The notes below the pieces were generated by a model. It ran no database searches. It was given only the letters and a program-made list of their open reading frames with translations, and was not told where the DNA came from. From Liquorilactobacillus aquaticus DSM 21051 (GTDB taxonomy: Bacteria > Bacillota > Bacilli > Lactobacillales > Lactobacillaceae), in the NCBI RefSeq assembly GCF_001436755.1, contig NZ_AYZD01000033.1:127299-191298 (forward strand): a stretch of 64,000 nucleotides of DNA, read 5' to 3'. How positions within the stretch are numbered: position 1 is the first letter of the stretch; every line of letters begins with the position of its first letter. This document shows positions 1 to 8,837 of this stretch, piece after piece. The translations under genes were made by a program, and so were the position numbers.

Positions 1-30
1 TCGTGCTCAACTTCACAAAAATAATTTCAA

Positions 31-67
31 CGTAAACGTTTGCACAAGATGTAGAAATGTTTATAAT
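31..67 (+). promoter_or_regulatory. Promoter with overlapping cre site for the GH13 gene
   Basis: A -35 TTGCAC (40-45) and a -10 TATAAT (62-67) are separated by 16 bp. The stretch 31-44 matches the catabolite-responsive element consensus TGWAARCGYTWNCW at 13 of 14 positions and covers the -35. CcpA, or another LacI-family regulator with the same kind of half-site, would therefore block polymerase directly. The transcript would have a leader of roughly 130 nt before the alpha-glucosidase gene. Confidence 0.6.
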
Positions 68-202
68 GAGGAGTGTCCCAAGAAATTAAGACAGTTTTTA
101 AGATTATAGTCAAATATGGAAAAACAGTAGAAGGGTTCGTTTGATGCTTTTAGTAAGTAAGATACGAACTAGGACGTTCAAAAAAATCAAGGAGTTATCA
201 AT

Positions 203-1891
203 ATGGGAAAAATTAATGATAAACGTCGTTGGAACAAAGAAATAGTCTATCAGATATATCCGAGATCTTTTCAAGATACAAATAATGATGGTATTGGTGA
301 TCTGCAAGGAATTATTGCACATCTTGATTATATTAAGTCACTGGGAGCGTCCACAATATGGATTTCACCTATCTATAAGTCGCCAATGGTTGATATGGGA
401 TATGATATTTCAGACTATCAAAAGATCGATCCTCAGTTCGGTACAATGGAAGATTTCGACGAGCTTTTGCGAGAAGCGAATAAAAGAGGAATCAAAATTA
501 TGATGGATCTTGTAGTAAATCATACCTCCGAGCAGCATGAATGGTTTCAGAAGGCATTAGCATCACCTACCAGCCCCTATCGTGATTACTATATTTTTAA
601 AACTTCAAAGAATGGACAAAAGCCTAATAATTGGCGCTCACTTTTTGGTGGATCAACGTGGACTGAAGTGCAGGGTGAACCTGGGACATATTATTTTCAT
701 ACATTTGCAGCCCAGCAACCAGACTTGAATTGGGAGAATCCAAAATTGCGCCAGGAAATATATGAGATGATTAACTGGTGGCTTGATAAGGGGATAGCAG
801 GATTTCGTATTGATGCAATTACGCATTTAAAGAAAGATCTTGATTGGGCCAGTATTCCGGCAGATGGAAGTGATGGGCTGGCAGCTGTCATTAAAAAAGG
901 TCAGAATAGGCCTGGTTTAGATTTATTTTTGGATGAATTAAAACAAGAAACTTTTGATAAGCATAATGCTATGACCGTTGGCGAAGCTTATGGGGTACCT
1001 GAAGATGATCTAAGAAAGTTTATAGGGCCGAATGGTTATTTTTCAATGATTTTTGACTTCAGTTATATGAACATTGAAGTTAAGAATGCTGATGAATGGT
1101 ATCGTGGTAAAACGAATTGGGATGTATCAGAATTGAAGGATACGCTTTTTGGCAGTCAACGAGCAATAAAAAATGTCGATGGATGGGCGGCAAATGTCTT
1201 GGAGAACCATGATCAACCGCGTGTATTGTCGAAACTGATTAAGGATCCTAATGAACGAACACCCACAGCAGCTAAAGCGCTAGCAACTATGTATTATTTT
1301 TTACCTGGAACGCCCTTTATTTATCAAGGACAAGAGTTGGGAATGAAAAATTTCAAGCGCAAAAAAATCGATGAATTTAACGATGTTTCCTCAATTAATA
1401 ATTACAGGATGGCATTGAAAGAAGGTTATTCACCCGCAGAGGCTTTGGAAATAGTAAACAGCAGGTCCAGAGATAATGCACGAACACCAATGCAGTGGAA
1501 TGACGAGGCCTTTGGTGGTTTTTCTAGGGTTACGCCATGGTTGAAAATGGGAACAGATAGAAAGGGAATCAATGTTGGGTCAGAGAAACTGGATCCTGAT
1601 TCGGTTTTGAATTATTATCGCGAGATGTCGCAGTTAAGAAAAAAAGTGGATCTTCAAGATGTTTTTGTCAGAGGTGAACTTGTGGAAATCAAGAATGTCC
1701 CGCAAGCAGTAATTGCCTATAAACGTGTTCTTGATAATAAAAAAGTTGTAATATTGGTTAATTTAAGCAAGGTAAAACAAGCACTGCACAGTTCAGAGGC
1801 TAAGGTTATTTTGAACAATTACCACACATTGCAAAAAGACGAAAATGAATTAATTTTATTGCCATATCAAGCAGTAATTCTTGCAGAATAG
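203..1891 (+). CDS. GH13 alpha-glucosidase (oligo-1,6-glucosidase/MalL-like family)
   Basis: Cytoplasmic exo-acting glycoside hydrolase of 562 aa, the normal length for GH13 subfamily 31, expected to release glucose from short alpha-glucosides. The (beta/alpha)8 catalytic domain starts at the N-terminal IVYQIYPRSF motif. Catalytic residues are visible: nucleophile Asp204 in GFRIDAI, acid/base Glu261 in VGEAYG, and Asp337 in ENHDQ. The residue after the nucleophile is Ala; in this family Ala tends to go with alpha-1,4 activity and Val with alpha-1,6 activity, so isomaltase naming would be risky. There is no signal peptide. The ATG start has AAGGAG at 189-194. It is monocistronic here and sits behind a cre-overlapped promoter, consistent with use of secondary carbohydrates. 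Substrate is inferred, not proven. Confidence 0.88.
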   Translation: MGKINDKRRWNKEIVYQIYPRSFQDTNNDGIGDLQGIIAHLDYIKSLGASTIWISPIYKSPMVDMGYDISDYQKIDPQFGTMEDFDELLREANKRGIKIMMDLVVNHTSEQHEWFQKALASPTSPYRDYYIFKTSKNGQKPNNWRSLFGGSTWTEVQGEPGTYYFHTFAAQQPDLNWENPKLRQEIYEMINWWLDKGIAGFRIDAITHLKKDLDWASIPADGSDGLAAVIKKGQNRPGLDLFLDELKQETFDKHNAMTVGEAYGVPEDDLRKFIGPNGYFSMIFDFSYMNIEVKNADEWYRGKTNWDVSELKDTLFGSQRAIKNVDGWAANVLENHDQPRVLSKLIKDPNERTPTAAKALATMYYFLPGTPFIYQGQELGMKNFKRKKIDEFNDVSSINNYRMALKEGYSPAEALEIVNSRSRDNARTPMQWNDEAFGGFSRVTPWLKMGTDRKGINVGSEKLDPDSVLNYYREMSQLRKKVDLQDVFVRGELVEIKNVPQAVIAYKRVLDNKKVVILVNLSKVKQALHSSEAKVILNNYHTLQKDENELILLPYQAVILAE

Positions 1892-2028
1892 GGCTTGCAA
1901 CGCAAGCTACAAATTACTTTCTTTTATATATTTGGATTACAAATTAAGTTTTTGGTTTGAAGCTCGTTCTTTTTTTAGTAGAATATGTGATGGATTGAAG
2001 TTCCAAAGTATAAAAGGATGTGGCAAGT

Positions 2029-3786
2029 TTGAATTTGTGGAATAAAAAAAACAGCAAGGATAAAAGAGCATATTTAACCAATATTTTGTTGATCAATGCG
2101 TTGGTATTGTTTGTGGTGATGCCTGGTTTAGTAATGGGAGGCAACTGGTTTCTAGATGCTGATGAATACGGATATTTCACTTCGCACAGCTCTTATTTGA
2201 CATTAATGAGTGGAATTATATTTGTTTTTTTACTGTTATATGCGGCCTATTTTGAATATACATTTCTCTTGCTATGCAGTTATAATTTTTCTAAGCACAA
2301 AAACTTTTCAACGCAGTCAATGCTGCAAAGTAGCTTTAAAGAAGCATCTGCAGTTTTTTCAAAAAAAATATTTTTTTTCTTGTTTTACTTTCTTTTGATC
2401 CTGCCATTTAGTGGCACAGGTTATACGTCAGAATTACTTTCTAAGATCAAAATTCCGATTTTTATTTTGGATTACATTTTTAAAGAGCGGCGTCTTTTTA
2501 TATCATTAGTCGCATTGTTATATGTTGGGCTTATGTATTTGGGAATAAGATTTTCATTTACATTACCATATATGATTTTGCAGAAGTCTACTTTGAAAAA
2601 AGCATTGAAACAATCGCTTGCTTTAACTAGAAAATATTTCTGGAAACTTGCTTTTTCTTTTTCGAGTTTAGTTTTAGGGGCTCTGATATTTAATTTTTTT
2701 CTATATGTTTGCTTGCTTGGAGTCCAATGGCTTTTTGAAAGAGGCCTCGTTGGACTAGCGCTGTATTCGGCTACGGCATTGACGACGATAGCTTGGTTTA
2801 TCAGACTGATGACATCTGCAGCTGTTATTATTGGTTCTATCCAGATCGTACTTTTTTTTATGAATAAAGAGAAACAATTAGATGAAGTGAGCTTGCAAAA
2901 TGCTACTCCTCAAAAATATTATGGGTTGTTGGGAGCATGTTTTCTAACAATCTTTTTCTTGAGTTTGCTGACAATTCGAACGAGAGATACGTTTATATTT
3001 ATGCGGAAATCTCCACATGAAGTTCCAATTGTGATTGCTCATAGAGGTGTTGATGGTGATAATGCACTGCAAAATTCTATAAGTGCACTAAAAAAAACAA
3101 ATCGAAGTGCTAAACCATATTATACAGAAATGGATGTTCAGGAAACTAAGGATCAAAAGTTTGTAGTGAGTCATGATTCAAATTTAAAAAAACTTACTGG
3201 AAAAAACCTAATAGCTCAAAAGTTAACTCTAAAACAGGCAACCAAGCTGACTGCCTATGAAAGCAGACATTCTGAAAAGCTGGCAAGTTTTGATAAATAT
3301 TTGAATGAAGCGCATAAAATAGGTCAATTACTTATTGTTGAGCTTAAAGTCAGCAAATACGACTCAAAACATATGCTTGATATTTTTGTAAACAAATATG
3401 CGCAAAAATTGGTTAGCTATGGAGATGTCGTGCACTCTCTGGACTACAAGACTGTTTATGAACTAAAGAAAAAAGCACCGAAGCTAAAAGTCGGATATAT
3501 TTTACCTTTTAATGTTTTAGGTGTTCCGAAGACAGTTGCTAATTTTTATTCGGTTGAATACAGTACTTTGAATGATGACTTTGTAACTGAGGCACAGCGG
3601 CAGCATAAAAAAGTTTATACTTGGACTGTTAATCGAAGCCCCTCAATGTACGGGGACCTAAGCATGGGAGTTAATGGCATTATTACAGATAATGCATCTA
3701 AACTTAATAGAACTATTAAGAATTACCATTCAAAAAAAACTTACATTTATAAAATGCTTGCACTGATGTTAAATTTATATCGATGA
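2029..3786 (+). CDS. Membrane-anchored glycerophosphodiester phosphodiesterase
   Basis: About 585 aa. The N-terminal ~330 residues are strongly hydrophobic with several membrane segments (the GDPD membrane domain). The C-terminal third is a glycerophosphodiesterase barrel with IAHRG, the E-x-D metal pair in TEMDVQ, the second histidine in VSHD, and the metal-binding glutamate in VELKV. Family members hydrolyse glycerophosphodiesters to glycerol-3-phosphate; the membrane form suggests turnover of lipids or lipoteichoic acid at the cell surface. Start choice: a GTG at 2020 abuts the AAAAGGA motif (2012-2018), so the in-frame TTG at 2029, about 10 nt from that motif, fits better. It ends before a bidirectional terminator shared with the convergent gene. 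Confidence 0.85.
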   Translation: MNLWNKKNSKDKRAYLTNILLINALVLFVVMPGLVMGGNWFLDADEYGYFTSHSSYLTLMSGIIFVFLLLYAAYFEYTFLLLCSYNFSKHKNFSTQSMLQSSFKEASAVFSKKIFFFLFYFLLILPFSGTGYTSELLSKIKIPIFILDYIFKERRLFISLVALLYVGLMYLGIRFSFTLPYMILQKSTLKKALKQSLALTRKYFWKLAFSFSSLVLGALIFNFFLYVCLLGVQWLFERGLVGLALYSATALTTIAWFIRLMTSAAVIIGSIQIVLFFMNKEKQLDEVSLQNATPQKYYGLLGACFLTIFFLSLLTIRTRDTFIFMRKSPHEVPIVIAHRGVDGDNALQNSISALKKTNRSAKPYYTEMDVQETKDQKFVVSHDSNLKKLTGKNLIAQKLTLKQATKLTAYESRHSEKLASFDKYLNEAHKIGQLLIVELKVSKYDSKHMLDIFVNKYAQKLVSYGDVVHSLDYKTVYELKKKAPKLKVGYILPFNVLGVPKTVANFYSVEYSTLNDDFVTEAQRQHKKVYTWTVNRSPSMYGDLSMGVNGIITDNASKLNRTIKNYHSKKTYIYKMLALMLNLYR

Positions 3787-3882
3787 AAAGCACAAGTTAT
3801 TTAATTAAACAGAATTAGTCTCCATCACTAAAAAAAGGATATAATATCAAGTTACAAAAATCCAAAGAGTTATTAAAAGTGT

Positions 3883-3945
3883 AAAAAATCTCCTTCAGAT
3901 AAACAGGATAGAAGCAAAGCCTGTGGATCTGGGGGAGATTTTTTT
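3883..3945. terminator. Long bidirectional hairpin terminator
   Basis: The outer arms are AAAAAATCTCC (3883-3893) and GGAGATTTTTTT (3934-3945). Inner helices CAGAT/ATCTG and ACAGG/CCTGT extend the stem. Runs of A and T flank both sides, so it can end transcripts from both convergent neighbours. Confidence 0.75.
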
Positions 3946-4039
3946 GTCAAAATATCTACATCATTTTTTTTCGCTGAGTTTACGGTATTACTATTGAAGG
4001 TTGAAGAGCTTTAATTTCTTACTTCTGTATTTCAGGTGT

Positions 4040-4954
4040 TTAAAGGTAAGGTTTGATTGGCTTTTGACCATTAAAGAATAGCAAGATTTCCTTAGCACAA
4101 CGGAGTGAAGATAACTTTAAGGTTTCATTTGTGTTTGCTCCAATATGCGGAGTAGCGATGAAATTATCAAGTTTAATAAAATCATTCAGAACATGTCTTT
4201 GACCAACGTCAAGCACGTCGACGGCAGCTCCAGCTATTTTTTTGTTAATCAATGCCTCATATAAAGCATCACTGTCAACGATCGAGCCACGTGCAGTGTT
4301 GATCAAAAAAGCTGTCTTTTTCATTCCTTTAAGTTCTTTTTCACCGATTAAGCCGCGTGTATCTTTATTTGATGGAATATGGAGGCTGACAATGTCTGAT
4401 TCAGCTAACAGGTATGTGAGCGAGACTTGTTTTCCGTAGCTCAATTTTTTGGGGCGATGATTATAAACGAGCAGTTTATTGTTGAACGGAGTTAAATAAG
4501 AACTAAATTTTTGAGCAATGTTCCCATAACCAATCAAGCCGACTTTTTTGTTTTCAAGAGACGATCCGACTGGGAAAGTGCTGCTGACTTTGTTGACAGG
4601 TATTTTTCTAAGCAAATTCAAAACCAGCAACAAGGTTAATTCAGCAACTGAATCAGCATTTAGGCCCGGCGTATAGGTCAGGCAAATATTACGTTTTTTT
4701 ATTGTATCCAATGGCAAATTATCAACGCCTACCCCATGACGAGAAATAATTGCAAGATTTTTGAACAAGCTTAATTCGGAAGCAGTTAGATCGCTGGCAC
4801 GGATGATCATGCCTACGACCTGCTGAAAATCGATCTGTGAACGGCTTTCTTCAATCGATAAAGTCTGTGGACGGACGTAAACGGAGTATCCAGCTTTTCT
4901 CAGAAGATTAATTCCACTCTCTTCAATGGGCTCTACAATATATATAATTTTCAA
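4040..4954 (-). CDS. D-2-hydroxyacid dehydrogenase family protein (phosphoglycerate dehydrogenase-like)
   Basis: 304 aa, in the normal size range for the family of NAD-dependent D-2-hydroxyacid dehydrogenases. Visible are HGVGVDNLP, the Rossmann loop GLIGYGNIAQ, the substrate/catalytic Arg in NTARG, and the catalytic His in TPHIGA. Oddity: where family members read D-V-x-x-x-E-P, with the Glu that pairs with the His, this protein reads DVLDVGQ, so the usual acidic partner appears to be missing. The start is TTG at 4954 with a weak, distant AAGGGA upstream. It is convergent with the phosphodiesterase gene and not in an operon. The real substrate is unknown; serine biosynthesis is not supported by neighbours. 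Confidence 0.75.
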   Translation of the reverse strand: MKIIYIVEPIEESGINLLRKAGYSVYVRPQTLSIEESRSQIDFQQVVGMIIRASDLTASELSLFKNLAIISRHGVGVDNLPLDTIKKRNICLTYTPGLNADSVAELTLLLVLNLLRKIPVNKVSSTFPVGSSLENKKVGLIGYGNIAQKFSSYLTPFNNKLLVYNHRPKKLSYGKQVSLTYLLAESDIVSLHIPSNKDTRGLIGEKELKGMKKTAFLINTARGSIVDSDALYEALINKKIAGAAVDVLDVGQRHVLNDFIKLDNFIATPHIGANTNETLKLSSLRCAKEILLFFNGQKPIKPYL

Positions 4955-5190
4955 GATGGTTAATCGATCCCTTCTAAAATTTTAGTAATATAAACACAAA
5001 TTGAAATATTTTTTGATTAGAAAAAGATTAATAATATTGTAACATTTATTAAATTTTAAAAAAATAAAAAACAAGCTTTTAGTTTTGAAAAAAAATAAAT
5101 TTGCTTATAAAACATTGAATTAAAATTTATTTAGTTGCCGCCATGCCTGTTAACCGCTTACTTTAATCGTTAAAAGTACAAAATATTTTT

Positions 5191-5234
5191 TTCACATTGT
5201 AGACAAGATTTTGTTTATATGTGTAGAATGTGAA
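5191..5234. promoter_or_regulatory. Promoter of pxp operon overlapped by inverted-repeat operator
   Basis: TAGACA (5200-5205), 18 bp spacer, TAGAAT (5224-5229) form a plausible promoter. The arms TTCACATTGTAGACA (5191-5205) and TGTGTAGAATGTGAA (5220-5234) are inverted repeats matching at 13 of 15 positions around a 14-bp spacer. The repeat covers both the -35 and the -10, as expected for a repressor operator. No regulator gene is next to it, so the cognate protein must be encoded elsewhere. Confidence 0.55.
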
Positions 5235-5279
5235 CATCGGTTTTCATCAAAATCTAATTTAAGAGGAGGCGACGTAAGT

Positions 5280-5999
5280 ATGGAATACGATTATCAATTT
5301 GTACCAGTCGGAGAGCAGTCCCTGAATATTGTTTTCCCTGAGGTGATTGATGCGGCAGAAAATCGTGCAATCCAGTCACTGGCACGTGCCTTGTTAGATA
5401 CTGACGAGGGGATCATTGCGACAATTCCTGCATATCACACTTTAACAGTTAATTTTGATGCTTTCCGGACAAGTTTTACGGAATTAACAAACAAAATTGA
5501 GAATGTGATTAAAAACCACGCACTTTTAAAGAATGATGATAAAAAACACATCATTGAACTACCGGTTTGCTATGATGAAGAATTTGGTATAGATCTTGAA
5601 GCGGTAATCAAATATGGGAAAACAACTTTTGAAGAGTTAGTCAGGTTGCACACGGAAACACCATATCTCATTTACATGATGGGTTTCATGCCGGGATTCG
5701 CGTATATGGGCTCAGTTTCGGAGAAGATTGCAATGTCAAGACTTAAAAATCCACGTGCTAAGGTTCCAGCCGGGAGTGTAGCAGTAGCAGGAAAACAAAC
5801 TGGTATGTATCCGATTGAAGCACCTGGAGGCTGGAGAATTTTAGGACGCACCCCTGTGAAATTGTATGACCCAGCTCATCCTGAACCGCGTTACCATGCG
5901 GGTGATCACATTAAATTTACAGCAATCTCTAAAAAAGATTATTACTATATTCAAAAACTCGATTTGAAAGGGAGTTACGAACTTAAGGAGCTGGTCTAA
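5280..5999 (+). CDS. pxpB: 5-oxoprolinase subunit PxpB (KipI/allophanate hydrolase subunit 1 family)
   Basis: 239 aa. With PxpA and PxpC it forms the prokaryotic ATP-dependent 5-oxoprolinase that opens pyroglutamate to glutamate. Diagnostic features are the central block MMGFMPGFAYMG, the PRAKVPAGSVAVAG segment and the C-terminal GWRILGRTP motif. The start is the ATG at 5280 with AGGAGG at about 5263; the longer open frame from 5211 lacks a ribosome site and begins inside the promoter, so it is rejected. It is the first gene of a seven-gene operon with 17 bp to pxpC. In Bacillus subtilis the homologue KipI was first described as a histidine kinase inhibitor, but the operon here points to oxoproline metabolism. 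Confidence 0.93.
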   Translation: MEYDYQFVPVGEQSLNIVFPEVIDAAENRAIQSLARALLDTDEGIIATIPAYHTLTVNFDAFRTSFTELTNKIENVIKNHALLKNDDKKHIIELPVCYDEEFGIDLEAVIKYGKTTFEELVRLHTETPYLIYMMGFMPGFAYMGSVSEKIAMSRLKNPRAKVPAGSVAVAGKQTGMYPIEAPGGWRILGRTPVKLYDPAHPEPRYHAGDHIKFTAISKKDYYYIQKLDLKGSYELKELV

Positions 6000-6016
6000 C
6001 TCTAGGAGGCGATTTT

Positions 6017-7042
6017 GTGAAAACAGTTGAAGTGTTGGAAGGCGGATTGGCATCGACTATCCAAGATATTGGGCGCTCTGGTTATCAGGCAGAAGGATTT
6101 CCTGTCTCTGGAGCGATTGATATCATGGCTCATCGTATAGCTAATATGTTGGTTGGCAACGATGATGATGCTGCTACTTTAGAGCTTTGTATGTTGGGTC
6201 CAAAACTTAGATTTGCATGTAGAACTTTTATAGCAGTTGCGGGAGGAGAATCCCAACCTTTTCTAGATGGAAGACCGATTTCTTTGAACAAGGTTTATAG
6301 CGTTAAAAAAGGATCCACTCTCTCATTTAAGCCAATGAGCGCGGGTCGGTACGGGTATTTAGCAGTTGCGGGAGGGGGGTTCTTAACAGGTTTAGTACTA
6401 GGCAGTCGTTCTACGACTGTCAGGCTAGGGTTGGGGGGATTCAAAGGACGAAGACTTCAAGAAGGAGATCGACTTCCTATAAATGAATGTTACAAGATGG
6501 CAAGCCTACATTTTCGTGAACTTACATCTAAAAAAAAGAACAGAAGTGCAAAAAATGCTGAAATTCGTTTTATCAAAGGCCCGCAATGGAATTTATTTAC
6601 TTCAGAGGCACAAACGAATTTTTGCAAAAACTTTTTTAGTATTTCGCAACAGGCAGACAGAATGGGGTACCGCTTGATGGGTTCGAGATTGTCTGTCCCT
6701 AAGATCAATATGCTTTCAGAAGGAACTGTCTTAGGAAATGTTCAGGTTACCCGTGAAGGTCTGCCAATTGTTCTTTTGACAGATAGGCAAACTACTGGGG
6801 GCTATCCGGTTATTGCAACAGTTATTGCGGTTGATCTGGGAAAACTTGTTCAACTGAATAGTCAGCAGCAAATACATTTCAAGAAAGTTTCTTTAGATGA
6901 AGCAAGATCTGAGCTAGTTAAACAGGCTGACGAATTAGAAAAATTCAGGTTGTTTTTAAAAGAATATCGATACCATTACCCAATTGGACCGGCGCGCAAA
7001 GGCGCACAAAAATTGAAGGTATTGTTAAACGAAAAAGGCTAG
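6017..7042 (+). CDS. pxpC: 5-oxoprolinase subunit PxpC (KipA/biotin-dependent carboxyltransferase family)
   Basis: 341 aa, typical of the AHS2 domain family, which is homologous to the carboxyltransferase half of urea carboxylase. Visible motifs are TIQDIGRSGYQ near the N terminus, PVSGAIDIMAHRIANMLVGN, the AVAGGG segment and VTREGLPIVLLTDRQTTGGYP near residue 250. The GTG start at 6017 follows AGGAGG. It lies between pxpB and the biotin carrier gene with 15-17 bp gaps, so co-translation is likely. PxpC is the partner of PxpB; because the family is named for biotin-dependent carboxyltransfer, the adjacent accBC pair deserves attention. Confidence 0.93.
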   Translation: MKTVEVLEGGLASTIQDIGRSGYQAEGFPVSGAIDIMAHRIANMLVGNDDDAATLELCMLGPKLRFACRTFIAVAGGESQPFLDGRPISLNKVYSVKKGSTLSFKPMSAGRYGYLAVAGGGFLTGLVLGSRSTTVRLGLGGFKGRRLQEGDRLPINECYKMASLHFRELTSKKKNRSAKNAEIRFIKGPQWNLFTSEAQTNFCKNFFSISQQADRMGYRLMGSRLSVPKINMLSEGTVLGNVQVTREGLPIVLLTDRQTTGGYPVIATVIAVDLGKLVQLNSQQQIHFKKVSLDEARSELVKQADELEKFRLFLKEYRYHYPIGPARKGAQKLKVLLNEKG

Positions 7043-7057
7043 AAGGTGGTTTAAAAA

Positions 7058-7489
7058 ATGGAGATTGAAAAGATTGAAAGTTTAATTAAATTATTCGGTC
7101 GTTCAGATCTTGCCAGATTAGAAGTTGAAGAAAAAGATGCCCGAATTGTTTTGGAAAGAAAAAACGATGCAGCAGCGCTTGAAATAGAATCAAATGCAGA
7201 CCGTGCGGTAAAAAAAGTTGATTCTGAATCAACAAAAGAAGTCGCAACAGAAGGCGAGATTGTAAAAGCACCTCTAGTTGGAACTTTGTATACGGCGCCA
7301 GAACCTGATAAACCAACCTTTGTTAAAATTGGCGATCGGGTCAAAAAAGGACAAACAATTGCAATTATTGAAGTGATGAAAATGATGAATGAAATCAAGG
7401 CACCTGCTGATGGTATTATTGCGGCGATTCTAGTTGAGAATGGAACTGTAGTTGAGTATGATCAAGCTCTTTTTGAACTAGAGAATTGA
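7058..7489 (+). CDS. accB: Biotin carboxyl carrier protein in the pxp operon
   Basis: 143 aa. The N-terminal region resembles AccB (helix from about residue 4), followed by a charged linker. A C-terminal biotinyl domain carries the EVMKMMNE motif with Lys108 as the predicted biotin attachment site. It carries carboxybiotin between a biotin carboxylase and a carboxyltransferase. Start ATG with an AAGGTGG site. It is cotranscribed with a biotin carboxylase immediately downstream and with PxpB/PxpC upstream, and no accA/accD carboxyltransferase genes are nearby. It may therefore serve a dedicated carboxylase rather than, or besides, acetyl-CoA carboxylase. Confidence 0.9.
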   Translation: MEIEKIESLIKLFGRSDLARLEVEEKDARIVLERKNDAAALEIESNADRAVKKVDSESTKEVATEGEIVKAPLVGTLYTAPEPDKPTFVKIGDRVKKGQTIAIIEVMKMMNEIKAPADGIIAAILVENGTVVEYDQALFELEN

Positions 7490-7499
7490 GGTGAAAACA

Positions 7500-8819
7500 G
7501 TGGAAAAAGTTTTGATTGCTAATCGAGGCGAAATTGCAGTTCGAATTATCCGAGCATGTCATACCTTGGGGTTGGGGGCAGTTGCAGTTTATTCAACTGC
7601 TGACAAGGAAGCTCTTCACGTTCAATTAGCAGATGAAGCTGTTTGTATAGGGCCACCAGAGCCAACTAAAAGTTATTTGAACCAAGAAAGTATTATTGAA
7701 GCGGCAAAAATGACTAAAGCGGTTTTTATTCATCCGGGGTATGGCTTTTTATCTGAAAATGAAGAATTTGCTCGGAAATGTAGAAAAAATAAACTTAAGT
7801 TTATCGGACCAAATGCTAAAGTAATTGGTCTGATGGGAGAAAAGGCGACAGCACGGCAAACAATGAAGGACGTCGGGGTACCGGTTGTTCCTGGAAGCCC
7901 TGGAGGTTTTTCAACTTTCGAAGAGGGATTGTGTTATGCAAAAAAGATTGGGTTTCCGGTAATGCTGAAGGCCAGTGCTGGAGGAGGAGGAAAAGGAATG
8001 CGAGTCATCCTTCGAGAAGAAGATTTTGTTAAGGAATTTTCTTTGGCACAACAAGAGGCACAGCATGCATTCAACGACAATGAAATGTATCTTGAAAAAT
8101 ATTTGCCACATCCGCGTCATATAGAAATTCAGCTTATGGCAGATCAATTTGGAAATGTAGTTGCGCTCCATGAGCGCGACTGTACTTTGCAACTTAATCA
8201 TCAAAAGGTACTGGAAGAGGCACCTGCTTTGGCAGTCAGTAATAAAACAAGACAGAAAATGGTAGATATTTCAATTCAAGCTGCTAAAAAAATTAATTAC
8301 GTAGGTGCAGGAACGATGGAATTTCTCTTAGATGATCCTGAAAATTTCTATTTCATGGAGATGAATACTAGAATTCAGGTCGAACATCCGATAACTGAAT
8401 TAATAACTAATACTAATCTAGTGGAGCTGCAGTTGCGAGTAGCTTTAGGAGAAAAAATCGATCTTGCACAGGCAAGCATAAGTACTCGGGGATTTGCTTT
8501 GGAATGTCGCATTAATGCAAAAGAGGCGGGGAAAATAACCGCTTTGCATATGCCAAGTGGATATGGGATCAGAGTAGATACAGCACTATATCAAGGCTAT
8601 CGCGTACCACCGAATTATGATTCAATGATAGCTAAAGTTATCGCATATGGTCATGATCGGAATAACGCCATTGCTCTGATGAAAACAGCTTTGGACGAAA
8701 CCGTAATCGACGGGATTCAGACTAATCTTGATTTTTTAGCACAACTTTTGGATGAGCCTGAGTATCTGCATAATAAAACTGACGTTAATTGGTTAGAAAA
8801 ATTAACAAAAGTTGGTTAG
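7500..8819 (+). CDS. accC: Biotin carboxylase in the pxp operon
   Basis: About 439 aa. ATP-grasp enzyme that carboxylates biotin on the carrier protein using bicarbonate and ATP. Motifs: LIANRGEIAVRIIRA at the N terminus, HPGYGFLSEN, the glycine-rich ATP loop KASAGGGGKGMR, HERDCTLQ, and EMNTRIQVEHP. Length is close to stand-alone AccC (about 450). The GTG at 7491 overlaps the ribosome site GAGGTG, so the in-frame GTG at 7500, which gives MEKVLIANRG, is the better start. It lies 10 bp after the biotin carrier gene. A second, housekeeping AccC elsewhere in the genome is probable but cannot be seen. Confidence 0.92.
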   Translation: MEKVLIANRGEIAVRIIRACHTLGLGAVAVYSTADKEALHVQLADEAVCIGPPEPTKSYLNQESIIEAAKMTKAVFIHPGYGFLSENEEFARKCRKNKLKFIGPNAKVIGLMGEKATARQTMKDVGVPVVPGSPGGFSTFEEGLCYAKKIGFPVMLKASAGGGGKGMRVILREEDFVKEFSLAQQEAQHAFNDNEMYLEKYLPHPRHIEIQLMADQFGNVVALHERDCTLQLNHQKVLEEAPALAVSNKTRQKMVDISIQAAKKINYVGAGTMEFLLDDPENFYFMEMNTRIQVEHPITELITNTNLVELQLRVALGEKIDLAQASISTRGFALECRINAKEAGKITALHMPSGYGIRVDTALYQGYRVPPNYDSMIAKVIAYGHDRNNAIALMKTALDETVIDGIQTNLDFLAQLLDEPEYLHNKTDVNWLEKLTKVG

Positions 8820-8837
8820 TTAGGAAGGGAGAGGTCA

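Noticed and set aside
5211..5279. N-terminal extension of pxpB
   Set aside because: It starts within the promoter/operator repeat; a strong AGGAGG site serves the ATG at 5280.
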